64,000 bases of DNA from Wocania arenilitoris (lineage in GTDB: Bacteria; Bacteroidota; Bacteroidia; Flavobacteriales; Flavobacteriaceae): positions 128,932 through 192,931 of the forward strand of contig NZ_JAKKDU010000002.1 in NCBI RefSeq assembly GCF_021728535.1, read 5' to 3'. Position numbers and translations under genes: made by a program. Positions 9,496 through 17,573 of this stretch are shown here, one piece after another; position 1 is the first letter of the stretch; each line of letters opens with the position of its first letter. The notes under the pieces are model-generated. The model saw nothing but the letters and a program-made list of their open reading frames with translations. It made no database searches and had not been told where the DNA came from.

Positions 9496-10668
9496 ATGAA
9501 CAAGAATAAAAAACAATTTGAGACAGAAGCTATTCGTACACAAATAAATCGTACAGAATTTTTAGAACATACCAGTCCGTTATACTTAACCTCTAGTTTT
9601 GTGTTTGAAGACGCAGAAGATATGCGAGCTTCCTTTAATGAAGAAAAAGAACGTAATATATATAGCCGTTTTACCAACCCTAATACCTCTGAATTTGTAG
9701 ATAAAATATGTAAAATGGAAGGTGCAGAAAGTGGTTATGCTTTTGCAACAGGAATGGCAGCAGTGTTTTCAACTTTTGCTGCGTTGTTAAATAGTGGCGA
9801 TCATGTTGTTTCGGCACGTTCTATATTTGGTTCTACACATACATTGTTTACAAAGTATTTACCAAAATGGAATATTGAAACTAGTTATTTTAATATTAAC
9901 GAGCCAGAAACTATTGAAGATTTAATTACGCCCAAAACAAGAATTTTATATGCCGAATCGCCAACCAATCCAGCAATCGATATTATAGATTTAGAGCTGT
10001 TAGGAAACATTGCCCAAAAGCACAATTTAATTTTAATTATTGATAATTGTTTTGCAACTCCATATTTACAGCAGCCTATAAAGTTTGGAGCACATTTGGT
10101 TATTCATTCAGCTACTAAGTTAATTGACGGTCAAGGGCGTGTTTTAGGAGGTGTTACTGTTGGAAATGCAGATTTAATTCGAGAAATTTATTTATTTGCC
10201 AGAAATACAGGGCCTGCATTATCACCTTTTAATGCATGGACATTGTCTAAAAGTCTAGAAACGCTTTCTGTTAGAGTAGATAAACATTGTGAAAACGCAT
10301 TAAAAGTGGCTGAATTTTTAGAAAATCATCCTAAAGTGAATTGGGTAAAATATCCGTTTTTAAAATCTCATCCACAGTACAAAGTTGCTAAAAAACAAAT
10401 GAAACTTGGTGGAAACATTGTAGCTTTTGAAGTTAAAGAGGGTATTGAAGCAGGGCGTAAATTTTTAAACGCCATTAAAATGTGTTCGCTATCTGCAAAT
10501 TTAGGAGATACTAGAACTATTGTAACACATCCAGCATCTACTACACACAGCAGTTTGGCAGAAGAAGATAGATTAGTAACAAATATTACTGATGGTTTAG
10601 TTCGCGTTTCTGTTGGTTTGGAGCATGTTGATGATATTATTGCAGATTTGGAGCAGGCTTTGAGCTAA
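9496..10668 (+). CDS. metZ: O-succinyl/O-acetylhomoserine sulfhydrylase or cystathionine gamma-synthase family enzyme
   Basis: This second trans-sulfuration-family PLP enzyme is 390 residues long. It has YSRFTNPNTSEF, the PLP-stacking SIFGSTHTLF, DNCFATPYLQ and the Schiff-base lysine at residue 208 in HSATKLIDGQGR. The GQGR context is characteristic of MetZ (O-succinylhomoserine sulfhydrylase) rather than MetB. Because the operon encodes an acetyltransferase, the substrate here is probably O-acetylhomoserine; the exact acyl group and whether the sulfur donor is sulfide or cysteine cannot be read from the sequence. It starts 38 bp after the fusion gene and is the last gene of the riboswitch-controlled unit. 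Two similar enzymes in one unit suggest divided roles. Confidence 0.85.
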   Translation: MNKNKKQFETEAIRTQINRTEFLEHTSPLYLTSSFVFEDAEDMRASFNEEKERNIYSRFTNPNTSEFVDKICKMEGAESGYAFATGMAAVFSTFAALLNSGDHVVSARSIFGSTHTLFTKYLPKWNIETSYFNINEPETIEDLITPKTRILYAESPTNPAIDIIDLELLGNIAQKHNLILIIDNCFATPYLQQPIKFGAHLVIHSATKLIDGQGRVLGGVTVGNADLIREIYLFARNTGPALSPFNAWTLSKSLETLSVRVDKHCENALKVAEFLENHPKVNWVKYPFLKSHPQYKVAKKQMKLGGNIVAFEVKEGIEAGRKFLNAIKMCSLSANLGDTRTIVTHPASTTHSSLAEEDRLVTNITDGLVRVSVGLEHVDDIIADLEQALS

Positions 10669-10867
10669 GAATATCTTTTAGTTTAATTCCATCTAATATC
10701 TACCTCTTTTTTGCTTTTTAATTGCAACTAAAAATAATTCCAATAAGAAGTAGAAATTAAATTTTAATTCAAATTAAATACAATTTTACTCCTCAACTAA
10801 AATACGTATTGACCACTAATTTTTTCAATATATAAATAATTTTTCCTGAAATACCTATATTAGCACT

Positions 10868-11281
10868 ATGCTATCTAAAAAAACAAAATACGGTTTAAAA
10901 GCACTTACTTATATTGCTAGAAAAAAAGGCGATGCTCCTGTTCGTGTTTCGGAGATTGCCGAAAGCGAAAATATACCGCCTAAATTTTTAGAAAGCATTT
11001 TACTTACCCTTAGAAAATCTGGTGTTTTAGGTTCAAAAAAAGGAAAACATGGCGGTTATTATTTAAGGCAGGATTCAACCGAAGTTAAAATGACGGATGT
11101 TATGCGCGTTCTTGAGGGCCCCATTGCAATGGTACCTTGTGTGAGCCTAAATTTTTATGAAAAGTGTGATGATTGTCCAGATGAAAACCTTTGTAGTGTC
11201 AATAAACTTATGATACAAGTAAGAGATAATACACTTAAAGTCTTTAGAAGTACAACACTAGCCGATTTATCTGCCACATAA
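10868..11281 (+). CDS. Rrf2-family transcriptional regulator
   Basis: This 137-residue protein is a full-length Rrf2 regulator. The winged helix occupies residues 1-65 (LSKKTKYGLKALTYIARKKG and IAESENIPPKFLESILLTLRKSG), with the family's KKGKHGGYYL wing. Four cysteines (91, 100, 103, 109) lie in the CVSLNFYEKCDDCPDENLC region, which in this family can hold an Fe-S cluster or sense cysteine supply. It directly precedes the sulfate-assimilation operon and so is the probable regulator of it, by analogy to CymR and IscR. A palindromic site lies in the promoter of the next gene. It has its own 199-bp upstream region in which I see nothing else distinctive. Confidence 0.93.
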   Translation: MLSKKTKYGLKALTYIARKKGDAPVRVSEIAESENIPPKFLESILLTLRKSGVLGSKKGKHGGYYLRQDSTEVKMTDVMRVLEGPIAMVPCVSLNFYEKCDDCPDENLCSVNKLMIQVRDNTLKVFRSTTLADLSAT

Positions 11282-11397
11282 AAGTTGAGTATTTCTTAAA
11301 ATAAATAGATTTTTAATTTATTTTCTTCAGTTTATCTATAAAATGTTCCATTATTCTAAAAAGTTGTTAATTATCTTTTTTATGTTATAAAATGTTT

Positions 11398-11430
11398 TAC
11401 ATTTGTAATCCCTACTAAATCGATAGGATT
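11398..11430 (+). promoter_or_regulatory. Promoter -10 box and putative Rrf2 operator of the sulfate operon
   Basis: TACATTTG at 11398-11405 fits the flavobacterial -10 consensus TAnnTTTG exactly. Immediately downstream, over the expected start of transcription, is a dyad: AATCC (11407-11411) with GGATT (11426-11430), also readable as CCTA-N9-TAGG. Position and symmetry suit a repressor site for the adjacent Rrf2 regulator. No clear -35 TTG is seen at the usual distance. Assignment to this regulator is inference. Confidence 0.5.
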
Positions 11431-11448
11431 AATATAATACAACGACAA

Positions 11449-11706
11449 ATGATAGCGCAAATGTTATTAAAAAATAAAGAAAAGTCTACATATAAAGAGG
11501 ATAGTGTTGGTGAAAAACCAATCAGAAGCGTAGCAAAAGCACTTAGTTGGAGAGTAGTAGGAACCTTAGACACCTTAGCTGTTTCTTTCGTTTTAGCACA
11601 AGATATTACACTCGCTGCTTCTATAGCTTCTGTAGATTTTATAACAAAATTGATTTTGTATTTTTTCCATGAGCGCGCTTGGAATATTGTTAAATGGGGT
11701 AAATAA
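11449..11706 (+). CDS. DUF2061 small membrane protein
   Basis: The 85-residue product matches the DUF2061 pattern: RSVAKALSWRVVGTLDTLAVSFVLAQDITLAASIASVDFITKL with a terminal FFHERAWNIVKWG. Two hydrophobic segments (about residues 38-52 and 54-72) indicate an inner-membrane protein. The biochemical role of the family is not known to me. It is the first gene of the sulfate-assimilation operon, 14 bp before cysH, and no recognisable sulfate permease is encoded in the cluster, so a part in sulfur-compound transport or sensing is a fair but untested inference. The start is the ATG behind the Rrf2-type dyad. Confidence 0.85.
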   Translation: MIAQMLLKNKEKSTYKEDSVGEKPIRSVAKALSWRVVGTLDTLAVSFVLAQDITLAASIASVDFITKLILYFFHERAWNIVKWGK

Positions 11707-11720
11707 GATATAGAAAAAAG

Positions 11721-12341
11721 ATGTTTACAGAAAATAAAATAGAAGAATTAAATAAAAGCTTTGAAAAAGCGTCACCTTCAGAAATTATTCAGAAAGCGTT
11801 CGAACTTAGCAATGAAGCGGTAGTCACTACAAATTTTAGACCTTACGAAGCAGCAATTTTACATGCTGTTAATTCTGTAAAAGCTAAAACAACTGTAATT
11901 TGGTGCGATACAGGTTATAATACGCCACAAACATATAGACATGCAGAACAAGTTATTAAAGATTTAGACTTGAATGTGTTTTTATATGTGCCAAAACAAA
12001 CATCGTCTCATAGAGATGTAGTTATGGGAATTCCAAGTGTAGATGCTCCAGAACACGCTTTGTTTACAGAACAAGTAAAGTTAGAGCCTTTTAAACGTGC
12101 TATGGATGAGCATAAACCTAAAGTTTGGTTCACAAATTTACGCCAAGGACAAACAGCTTTTAGAAATAGTATTGGTATTTTTAGCCTGAGTAAAGATGGC
12201 GTTTTAAAAGTAAGTCCGTTTTACTTTTGGGCAGATGAAAAACTTGATGCATATTTAGAAGAAAACAACTTGCCAAACGAGTTTAAATATTTCGATCCAA
12301 CAAAAGCATTAGAGAATAGAGAGTGTGGATTACACGCTTAA
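11721..12341 (+). CDS. cysH: Phosphoadenylyl-/adenylyl-sulfate reductase
   Basis: CysH reduces (P)APS to sulfite with thioredoxin. The 206-residue product contains the PP-loop-like fold with VIWCDTGYNTPQTY, the RQGQT segment, and the C-terminal catalytic ECGLHA (Cys202). Only two cysteines are present, Cys202 and the one in VIWCDTG, so the CC...CxxC motif that ligates the [4Fe-4S] cluster of APS reductases is absent. By the usual rule that would make it PAPS-specific, but no APS kinase (cysC) is found in the cluster. It is also shorter than E. coli CysH (244). It is followed 53 bp later by cysD. Confidence 0.92.
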   Translation: MFTENKIEELNKSFEKASPSEIIQKAFELSNEAVVTTNFRPYEAAILHAVNSVKAKTTVIWCDTGYNTPQTYRHAEQVIKDLDLNVFLYVPKQTSSHRDVVMGIPSVDAPEHALFTEQVKLEPFKRAMDEHKPKVWFTNLRQGQTAFRNSIGIFSLSKDGVLKVSPFYFWADEKLDAYLEENNLPNEFKYFDPTKALENRECGLHA

Positions 12342-12368
12342 AAGAATATAATAAAGAAAACTGTTTTC

Positions 12369-12382
12369 GCTTTCGCGGAAAT
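12369..12382 (+). repeat. Short palindromic repeat arm (GCTTTCGCGGAAAT)
   Basis: The gap between cysH and cysD carries GCTTTCGCGGAAAT. Its reverse complement matches 13 of 14 bases at 13318-13331 after cysD. This looks like a member of a dispersed flavobacterial intergenic repeat family. Confidence 0.5.
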
Positions 12383-12394
12383 TAAAATAAGATT

Positions 12395-13300
12395 ATGAAG
12401 AAAGATACATCACATATAAATTCGCTTGAAAACGAAGCTATATACATTATGAGAGAGGTTGCAGCACAGTTTGAAAAACCAGTGTTGTTGTTTTCAGGAG
12501 GAAAAGACTCCATAACTTTGGTAAGATTAGCAGTTAAAGCATTCTATCCAGCAAAAGTGCCTTTTCCATTAATGCATATTGATACAGGGCATAATTTCCC
12601 GGAAACGATTGAGTTCAGAGATCGTTTGGTTAAAGAATTAGGTTTAGAATTAATTGTTCGTAATGTTCAAGATTCTATTGATGAAGGAAAAGTAAAAGAA
12701 GAATCGGGACGGTACGCAAGTAGAAACATGTTGCAAACTACGACGCTTTTAGATGCCTTAGAAGAGTTTAAGTTCGATGCAGCTATTGGTGGTGCACGAC
12801 GTGATGAAGAAAAAGCGAGAGCTAAAGAAAGAGTGTTTTCTGTTCGAGATGATTTTGGTCAGTGGGATGAAAAAAATCAAAGACCAGAACTGTTTGATAT
12901 GTTAAATGGAGATATTGATCATGGACAGAACGTACGTGTATTTCCCATTTCAAACTGGACAGAATTAGATGTTTGGTCTTATATAGAGCGAGAAAATATC
13001 GAAATTCCTTCAATTTATTTTGCGCACAAACGAAAAGTGTTTTTAAGAGATGGCATGATTTGGTCTGCCGAAGATGGCATTGTTTATAGAGATGAGAATG
13101 AAGAAGTACTTGAAGAAATGGTTCGTTTTAGAACTGTAGGAGATATGAGTTGTACGGCGGCTGTTTTATCGGATGCTTCAACTATATCTAAAGTAGTAGA
13201 AGAGATTAGAGATTCTACTATTTCAGAACGTGGTGCACGTATAGATGATAAACGATCTGAGGCAGCCATGGAAAAACGTAAACAACAAGGGTATTTCTAA
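12395..13300 (+). CDS. cysD: Sulfate adenylyltransferase subunit 2
   Basis: CysD is the catalytic ATP sulfurylase subunit, forming APS from sulfate and ATP in a complex with the GTPase CysN. The 301-residue length is normal. The PP-loop is clear (LLFSGGKDSITL), followed by the family motifs LMHIDTGHNFPET, GGARRDEEKARAKER and the C-terminal MEKRKQQGYF. The start MKKDTSHINSLENEAIYIMREV fits family N-termini. cysN follows after 100 bp that carry a hairpin repeat and the spacer sequence AAAAGCTAAAAGCCAACAGC. Operon context and motif completeness make this a firm call. Confidence 0.97.
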   Translation: MKKDTSHINSLENEAIYIMREVAAQFEKPVLLFSGGKDSITLVRLAVKAFYPAKVPFPLMHIDTGHNFPETIEFRDRLVKELGLELIVRNVQDSIDEGKVKEESGRYASRNMLQTTTLLDALEEFKFDAAIGGARRDEEKARAKERVFSVRDDFGQWDEKNQRPELFDMLNGDIDHGQNVRVFPISNWTELDVWSYIERENIEIPSIYFAHKRKVFLRDGMIWSAEDGIVYRDENEEVLEEMVRFRTVGDMSCTAAVLSDASTISKVVEEIRDSTISERGARIDDKRSEAAMEKRKQQGYF

Positions 13301-13317
13301 AATACCATTTTTTTATT

Positions 13318-13336
13318 ATTTCCGCGAAAGTGGAAA
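13318..13336 (+). repeat. Hairpin repeat between cysD and cysN
   Basis: TTTCC and GGAAA (13319-13336) close a small hairpin around GCGAAAGT, followed by TCTTTTAAAA. The inner ATTTCCGCGAAAG is the inverted partner of the repeat before cysD. It may act as a weak terminator or RNA-stability element inside the operon. Confidence 0.45.
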
Positions 13337-13400
13337 TCTTTTAAAAATTAATTAAAAATTAGGCTGCAGCCAAAAGCTAAAAGCCAACAGCATAAAAAAT

Positions 13401-14648
13401 ATGGAAGTATTAAAAATTGCAACTGCAGGAAGTGTAGATGATGGGAAAAGTACGTTAATAGGACGTATACTTTACGATACAAAATCATTAACTACAGATA
13501 AGTTAGAAGCTATCGAAAAAACAAGTAAACAACGTGGATATGATTACTTAGATTTTTCTTTAGCAACAGATGGTTTGGTTGCCGAAAGAGAACAAGGCAT
13601 TACTATTGATGTAGCACACATTTATTTTTCAACAAAAAAGAAAAGTTACATTATTGCAGATACACCGGGTCATGTAGAATATACACGTAACATGGTTACA
13701 GGAGCTTCAACATCGCAAGCGTCTATCATTTTAATTGATGCTAGAAAAGGTGTGATTGAGCAAACTAACCGTCACTTCTTTATCAATAATTTATTGAGAA
13801 TTAAAGATGTTGTTGTTGCCATTAATAAAATGGATTTAGTTCATTATTCAGAAGAAACTTATAATAAAATTAAGGCTGATTTTTCTGAATTAATGAGCAA
13901 AAGAGATTATCAAGATCAAAAAATAACATTCATTCCTGTAAGTGCATTAAAAGGAGATAATGTTGTAAACAAAACTGATAAAATGCCTTGGTACAAAGGT
14001 CAAGCTTTATTAGAGCATTTAGAGCAATTGGATAAAGCAGATATTTTTAATGTAGGTACACCGCGTTTTCCTGTGCAATATGTTATTCGTCCAAAAACTG
14101 AAGATTTTCATGATTTTAGAGGATACGCTGGAAAAGTTTATGGCGGGAATTTAAGTGTTGGTGATAATATTATGGTGTTACCATCAAAAACAAGATCTAA
14201 AATTAAAGATATCTTTTTCTATGATGAAAAGTATGAAACGGCATCTAGACGTTCTTCAGTAACAATCACATTAAAGGATGATATTAACGTGAGTCGTGGA
14301 GATATGATTGTTAAAGAAGGTGATTTGCCAACTATCGATAAACAATTTACGGCGAATGTATGTTGGATGGATTCAGAGAATTTAACCGTTGGTGGTAAAT
14401 ACATTGTGCAGCATGGTGTTAATAAAGTGTTGGCAAAAGTTGATAGAATTAATCATAAAATTCATCCAGATTATTCTGGTATAGATTCAGAAGCGACCTC
14501 ATTAGGGGTTAATGATATAGCATCAGTATCATTCAAGTTAAATAAACCTATTTTTTACGATCAATTTAAAAATCATAGAACTAATGGTTCTTTCATTTTA
14601 ATCGATCCACAATCAAATAATACGGTTGGAGCAGGTTTTATTCAGTAA
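13401..14648 (+). CDS. cysN: Sulfate adenylyltransferase subunit 1 (GTPase)
   Basis: CysN is the EF-Tu-like GTPase that drives APS formation by CysD. G1 is GSVDDGKST (residues 10-18), G3 is ADTPGHVEYTRNM and G4 is INKMDLV. Two beta-barrel domains follow (PVQYVIRP and RGYAGK onward). At 415 residues it ends after the barrel domains, so it is not the CysN-CysC fusion that carries APS kinase. It is 48 bp upstream of the sulfite reductase gene. Confidence 0.97.
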   Translation: MEVLKIATAGSVDDGKSTLIGRILYDTKSLTTDKLEAIEKTSKQRGYDYLDFSLATDGLVAEREQGITIDVAHIYFSTKKKSYIIADTPGHVEYTRNMVTGASTSQASIILIDARKGVIEQTNRHFFINNLLRIKDVVVAINKMDLVHYSEETYNKIKADFSELMSKRDYQDQKITFIPVSALKGDNVVNKTDKMPWYKGQALLEHLEQLDKADIFNVGTPRFPVQYVIRPKTEDFHDFRGYAGKVYGGNLSVGDNIMVLPSKTRSKIKDIFFYDEKYETASRRSSVTITLKDDINVSRGDMIVKEGDLPTIDKQFTANVCWMDSENLTVGGKYIVQHGVNKVLAKVDRINHKIHPDYSGIDSEATSLGVNDIASVSFKLNKPIFYDQFKNHRTNGSFILIDPQSNNTVGAGFIQ

Positions 14649-14696
14649 AAAAATAATTAAAATTTCTTTTCTAATAAAGAGAAGGTCAGGTATATT

Positions 14697-16793
14697 ATGC
14701 AAAGTTTTGAAACAGAAATAGAAAATCCAATTGTTCAAAAGGATATCATAGAATTAGCAAATAAAATTGAGCTATTTCATAATGGTAAAATTGACGAGGA
14801 AAAATTTAGAAGTCTACGTTTAGCTCGAGGTGTTTACGGTCAGCGTCAAGAAGGCGTGCAAATGATTCGGATTAAAATACCTTACGGAAAATTAAAGAGT
14901 AACCAATTACGTAGAATTTCTGAAGTGTCTGATGAGTATTCTCGTGGTCGTTTACACATTACAACCCGTCAAGATATTCAAATTCACTATGTAGATTTAG
15001 ATAGAACTCCAGAACTTTGGTCTGAATTAGAAAAGGATGATGTTACCTTGCGTGAAGCCTGTGGTAATACTGTGCGTAATGTTACAGCGAGCGAAACAGC
15101 TGGTATCGATGTAAACGAACCATTCGATGTATCGCCGTATTCAGATGCACTTTTTAAGTTCTTTTTGCGTAACCCTATATGTCAAGAAATGGGACGTAAA
15201 TTTAAAGTGTCTTTCTCGTCGTCTGATGAAGATACGGGACTTTCGTACATGCACGATTTAGGTTTTATTGCTAAAATCAAAAATGGCATTCGTGGATTTA
15301 AGGTAATGATAGGTGGCGGTTTAGGTTCTCAACCAAGACATGCCGATGTGCTTTATGATTTTTTAGAAACCGATAAAATCATTCCGGTAATGGAAGGGGT
15401 TTTAAGAGTTTTCGATCGTTATGGCGAACGTAAAAGTCGTGCTAAAGCGCGTATGAAATTCTTATTAAAAGACATTGGTTTAGATGCTTTTAAGGCTTTA
15501 GTTGAAGAAGAACAAAATGCGATTGAGTTTAAATCTGTAGCTATTGATGCAGATGCTTACGAGTATTCAAAACCTGTTGAAGTTAAAGATATTCCTAAAG
15601 TTGAAATAAAAAACCAACAAACTTTTAAAACTTGGAAATCAACAAATCTAATTCCTCAAAAACAAGAGGGATATGTGGCTATTGGAATAAAAGTTTTATT
15701 AGGTGATTTTTACACAGATAAAGCACGTTTATTAGCAGATTTAGTTGAAAATTATGCTGCTGGCGAATTACGATTAACGTTACGTCAAAATATTGTTATT
15801 CCGTTTGTAAAACAAGAGCTGGTTCCATTTTTTTATACCGAATTAGAAAAATTAGGATTTGTTGAAGTTGGCTATAACAAAGCCGTAGATATTACTGCAT
15901 GTCCAGGGACAGATACGTGTAATTTAGGAATCGCAAGTAGTACGGGAATTGCTGAAGAATTGGAGCGTGTTATTAAGGCAGAATATCCTCAATATTTAAA
16001 AAACGAAGATCTTGTTATAAAGATTAGTGGTTGTATGAATGCTTGTGGACAACACAATATGGCAAACATTGGTTTTCAAGGGATGTCAGTTCGTACACCA
16101 GAGAAATTAGTAGCACCTGCATTACAAGTTCTTTTAGGTGGAGGTAATTTAGGAGATGGAAACGCTGCCTTTGCTGATAAGGTTGTAAAAGTTCCTAGTA
16201 AAAGAGGTCCAGAAGCTTTAAGACTTATTTTAAATGATTTTGAAGCGAATGCTAAAGGGAAACCATTTGTTGAGTATTATAAAGAAAAAGGAGAGAAGTA
16301 TTTTTACGATTTCTTAAACGATTTACAAGACGTAACTAATTTAACTCAAGAAGATTTTATCGATTGGGGCGAAGAAGAAAAATACGTTAAGGAAATAGGG
16401 ATTGGAGAATGTGCTGGTGTTGTTATCGATTTGATTGCAACTTTATTTTTTGAAAGTGAAGAAAAAATTGAAAACGCTAAAGAAGCCTTTGAAAATGGCG
16501 TGTATTCAGGAGCTATTTATTATGCTTATCAATCGTTAGTTAATTCCGCGAAAGCGTTATTATTAGCAGAAAATAAAAAGACCAATACACATGCTGGAAT
16601 TATTACTCAGTTTGATGAACTTTTTGTTGAAGGAGGGAAAATTGATTTAGGAACGTCGTTTTCAGAATTGATTTATCAAATTAATAAAAATGCACCAACT
16701 AAAGATTTTGCTGTGAACTATATTGATAGTGCAAAAAAGTTTTTAGCTGCAGTTAGAACTTACAGAGAAGTAGAGCAAAATAAGCTAGTATAA
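14697..16793 (+). CDS. Siroheme sulfite (nitrite) reductase with C-terminal HEPN domain
   Basis: Residues 1-570 form a ferredoxin-type sulfite/nitrite reductase that reduces sulfite to sulfide by six electrons. Both pseudo-symmetric halves are present (RLHITTRQDIQIHYV and RLTLRQNIVIPFV). The siroheme/[4Fe-4S] ligands are Cys402, Cys408, Cys446 and Cys450 in ACPGTDTC and SGCMNACGQH. Residues ~580-690 are a separate all-helical HEPN-like domain (YSGAIYYAYQSLVNSAKALL, then THAGIITQFDELFVEGG). The R-x4-6-H RNase motif of many HEPN proteins is not seen, so a binding role is likelier. Context with siroheme genes favours sulfite as substrate over nitrite. SD-like AGAGAAGG precedes the start. Confidence 0.93.
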   Translation: MQSFETEIENPIVQKDIIELANKIELFHNGKIDEEKFRSLRLARGVYGQRQEGVQMIRIKIPYGKLKSNQLRRISEVSDEYSRGRLHITTRQDIQIHYVDLDRTPELWSELEKDDVTLREACGNTVRNVTASETAGIDVNEPFDVSPYSDALFKFFLRNPICQEMGRKFKVSFSSSDEDTGLSYMHDLGFIAKIKNGIRGFKVMIGGGLGSQPRHADVLYDFLETDKIIPVMEGVLRVFDRYGERKSRAKARMKFLLKDIGLDAFKALVEEEQNAIEFKSVAIDADAYEYSKPVEVKDIPKVEIKNQQTFKTWKSTNLIPQKQEGYVAIGIKVLLGDFYTDKARLLADLVENYAAGELRLTLRQNIVIPFVKQELVPFFYTELEKLGFVEVGYNKAVDITACPGTDTCNLGIASSTGIAEELERVIKAEYPQYLKNEDLVIKISGCMNACGQHNMANIGFQGMSVRTPEKLVAPALQVLLGGGNLGDGNAAFADKVVKVPSKRGPEALRLILNDFEANAKGKPFVEYYKEKGEKYFYDFLNDLQDVTNLTQEDFIDWGEEEKYVKEIGIGECAGVVIDLIATLFFESEEKIENAKEAFENGVYSGAIYYAYQSLVNSAKALLLAENKKTNTHAGIITQFDELFVEGGKIDLGTSFSELIYQINKNAPTKDFAVNYIDSAKKFLAAVRTYREVEQNKLV

Positions 16794-16811
16794 GTAAGTT
16801 AAAAAACAAGA

Positions 16812-17570
16812 ATGAGTTTAAAAAACACATTAACAGTAGTAGGAGCAGGGCCAGGAGATATCGATTTAATTACGCTTAAAGCAATTAAAGCAATTAAGTC
16901 TGCCAATGTGGTGCTTTACGATGCGCTTATTAATGAAGCCTTGTTAGAGTATGTTAATAATGATGCAGAATTAATATTTGTGGGTAAACGAAAAGGGTGT
17001 TATGCTTTTCAGCAAGATCAGATAAACGAGCTTATTGTTTTTAAAGCAAAAGAAAAAGGACATGTGGTACGTTTGAAAGGTGGAGATCCTTTCATTTTTG
17101 GACGAGGAGCAGAAGAGATTGACTATGCTAGACAATTTGGACTTGAAACTTATGTTGTTCCTGGAATAACATCAGCAATTGCTGTTCCAGCATATCAAGG
17201 TATTCCACTTACAAAACGTGGTGCTTCAGAAAGTTTTTGGGTAATTACAGGAACAACCAAACAACATAAATTATCAACCGATGTAGCATTAGCTGCGACA
17301 TCAACGGCAACTGTTGTTATTTTAATGGGAATGGGGAAACTTGCGGAAATTGTAAAGATTTTTTCTTCGCAAAATAAGCAAGATACGGCTATTGCCATCA
17401 TTCAAAATGGAACAAGAGTAGATGAAAATGTTGGTATAGGAACCATTAGCACCATTGAAAAAATTGTGGAAGAAAAACAATTGGCGAATCCGGCGATTAT
17501 TGTTATTGGTGATGTGGTTAAGGAAAGAGCAATATTGAGCTCAATTTTCACTAAAGTAGCCGAGGGTTAA
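16812..17570 (+). CDS. cobA: Uroporphyrinogen-III C-methyltransferase
   Basis: SUMT transfers two methyl groups from SAM to uroporphyrinogen III to give precorrin-2, the first step of siroheme synthesis. The 252-residue product shows the N-terminal TVVGAGPGDIDLITLKA, VRLKGGDPFIFGRGAEE and the mid-region VVPGITSAIAVPAYQGIPLTKRG, all SUMT signatures. It lies 18 bp after the sulfite reductase gene, whose cofactor it helps to make, and 3 bp before the next siroheme gene, so the three are likely co-translated. The length fits a stand-alone SUMT rather than a CysG fusion. Confidence 0.95.
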   Translation: MSLKNTLTVVGAGPGDIDLITLKAIKAIKSANVVLYDALINEALLEYVNNDAELIFVGKRKGCYAFQQDQINELIVFKAKEKGHVVRLKGGDPFIFGRGAEEIDYARQFGLETYVVPGITSAIAVPAYQGIPLTKRGASESFWVITGTTKQHKLSTDVALAATSTATVVILMGMGKLAEIVKIFSSQNKQDTAIAIIQNGTRVDENVGIGTISTIEKIVEEKQLANPAIIVIGDVVKERAILSSIFTKVAEG

Positions 17571-17573
17571 ATT

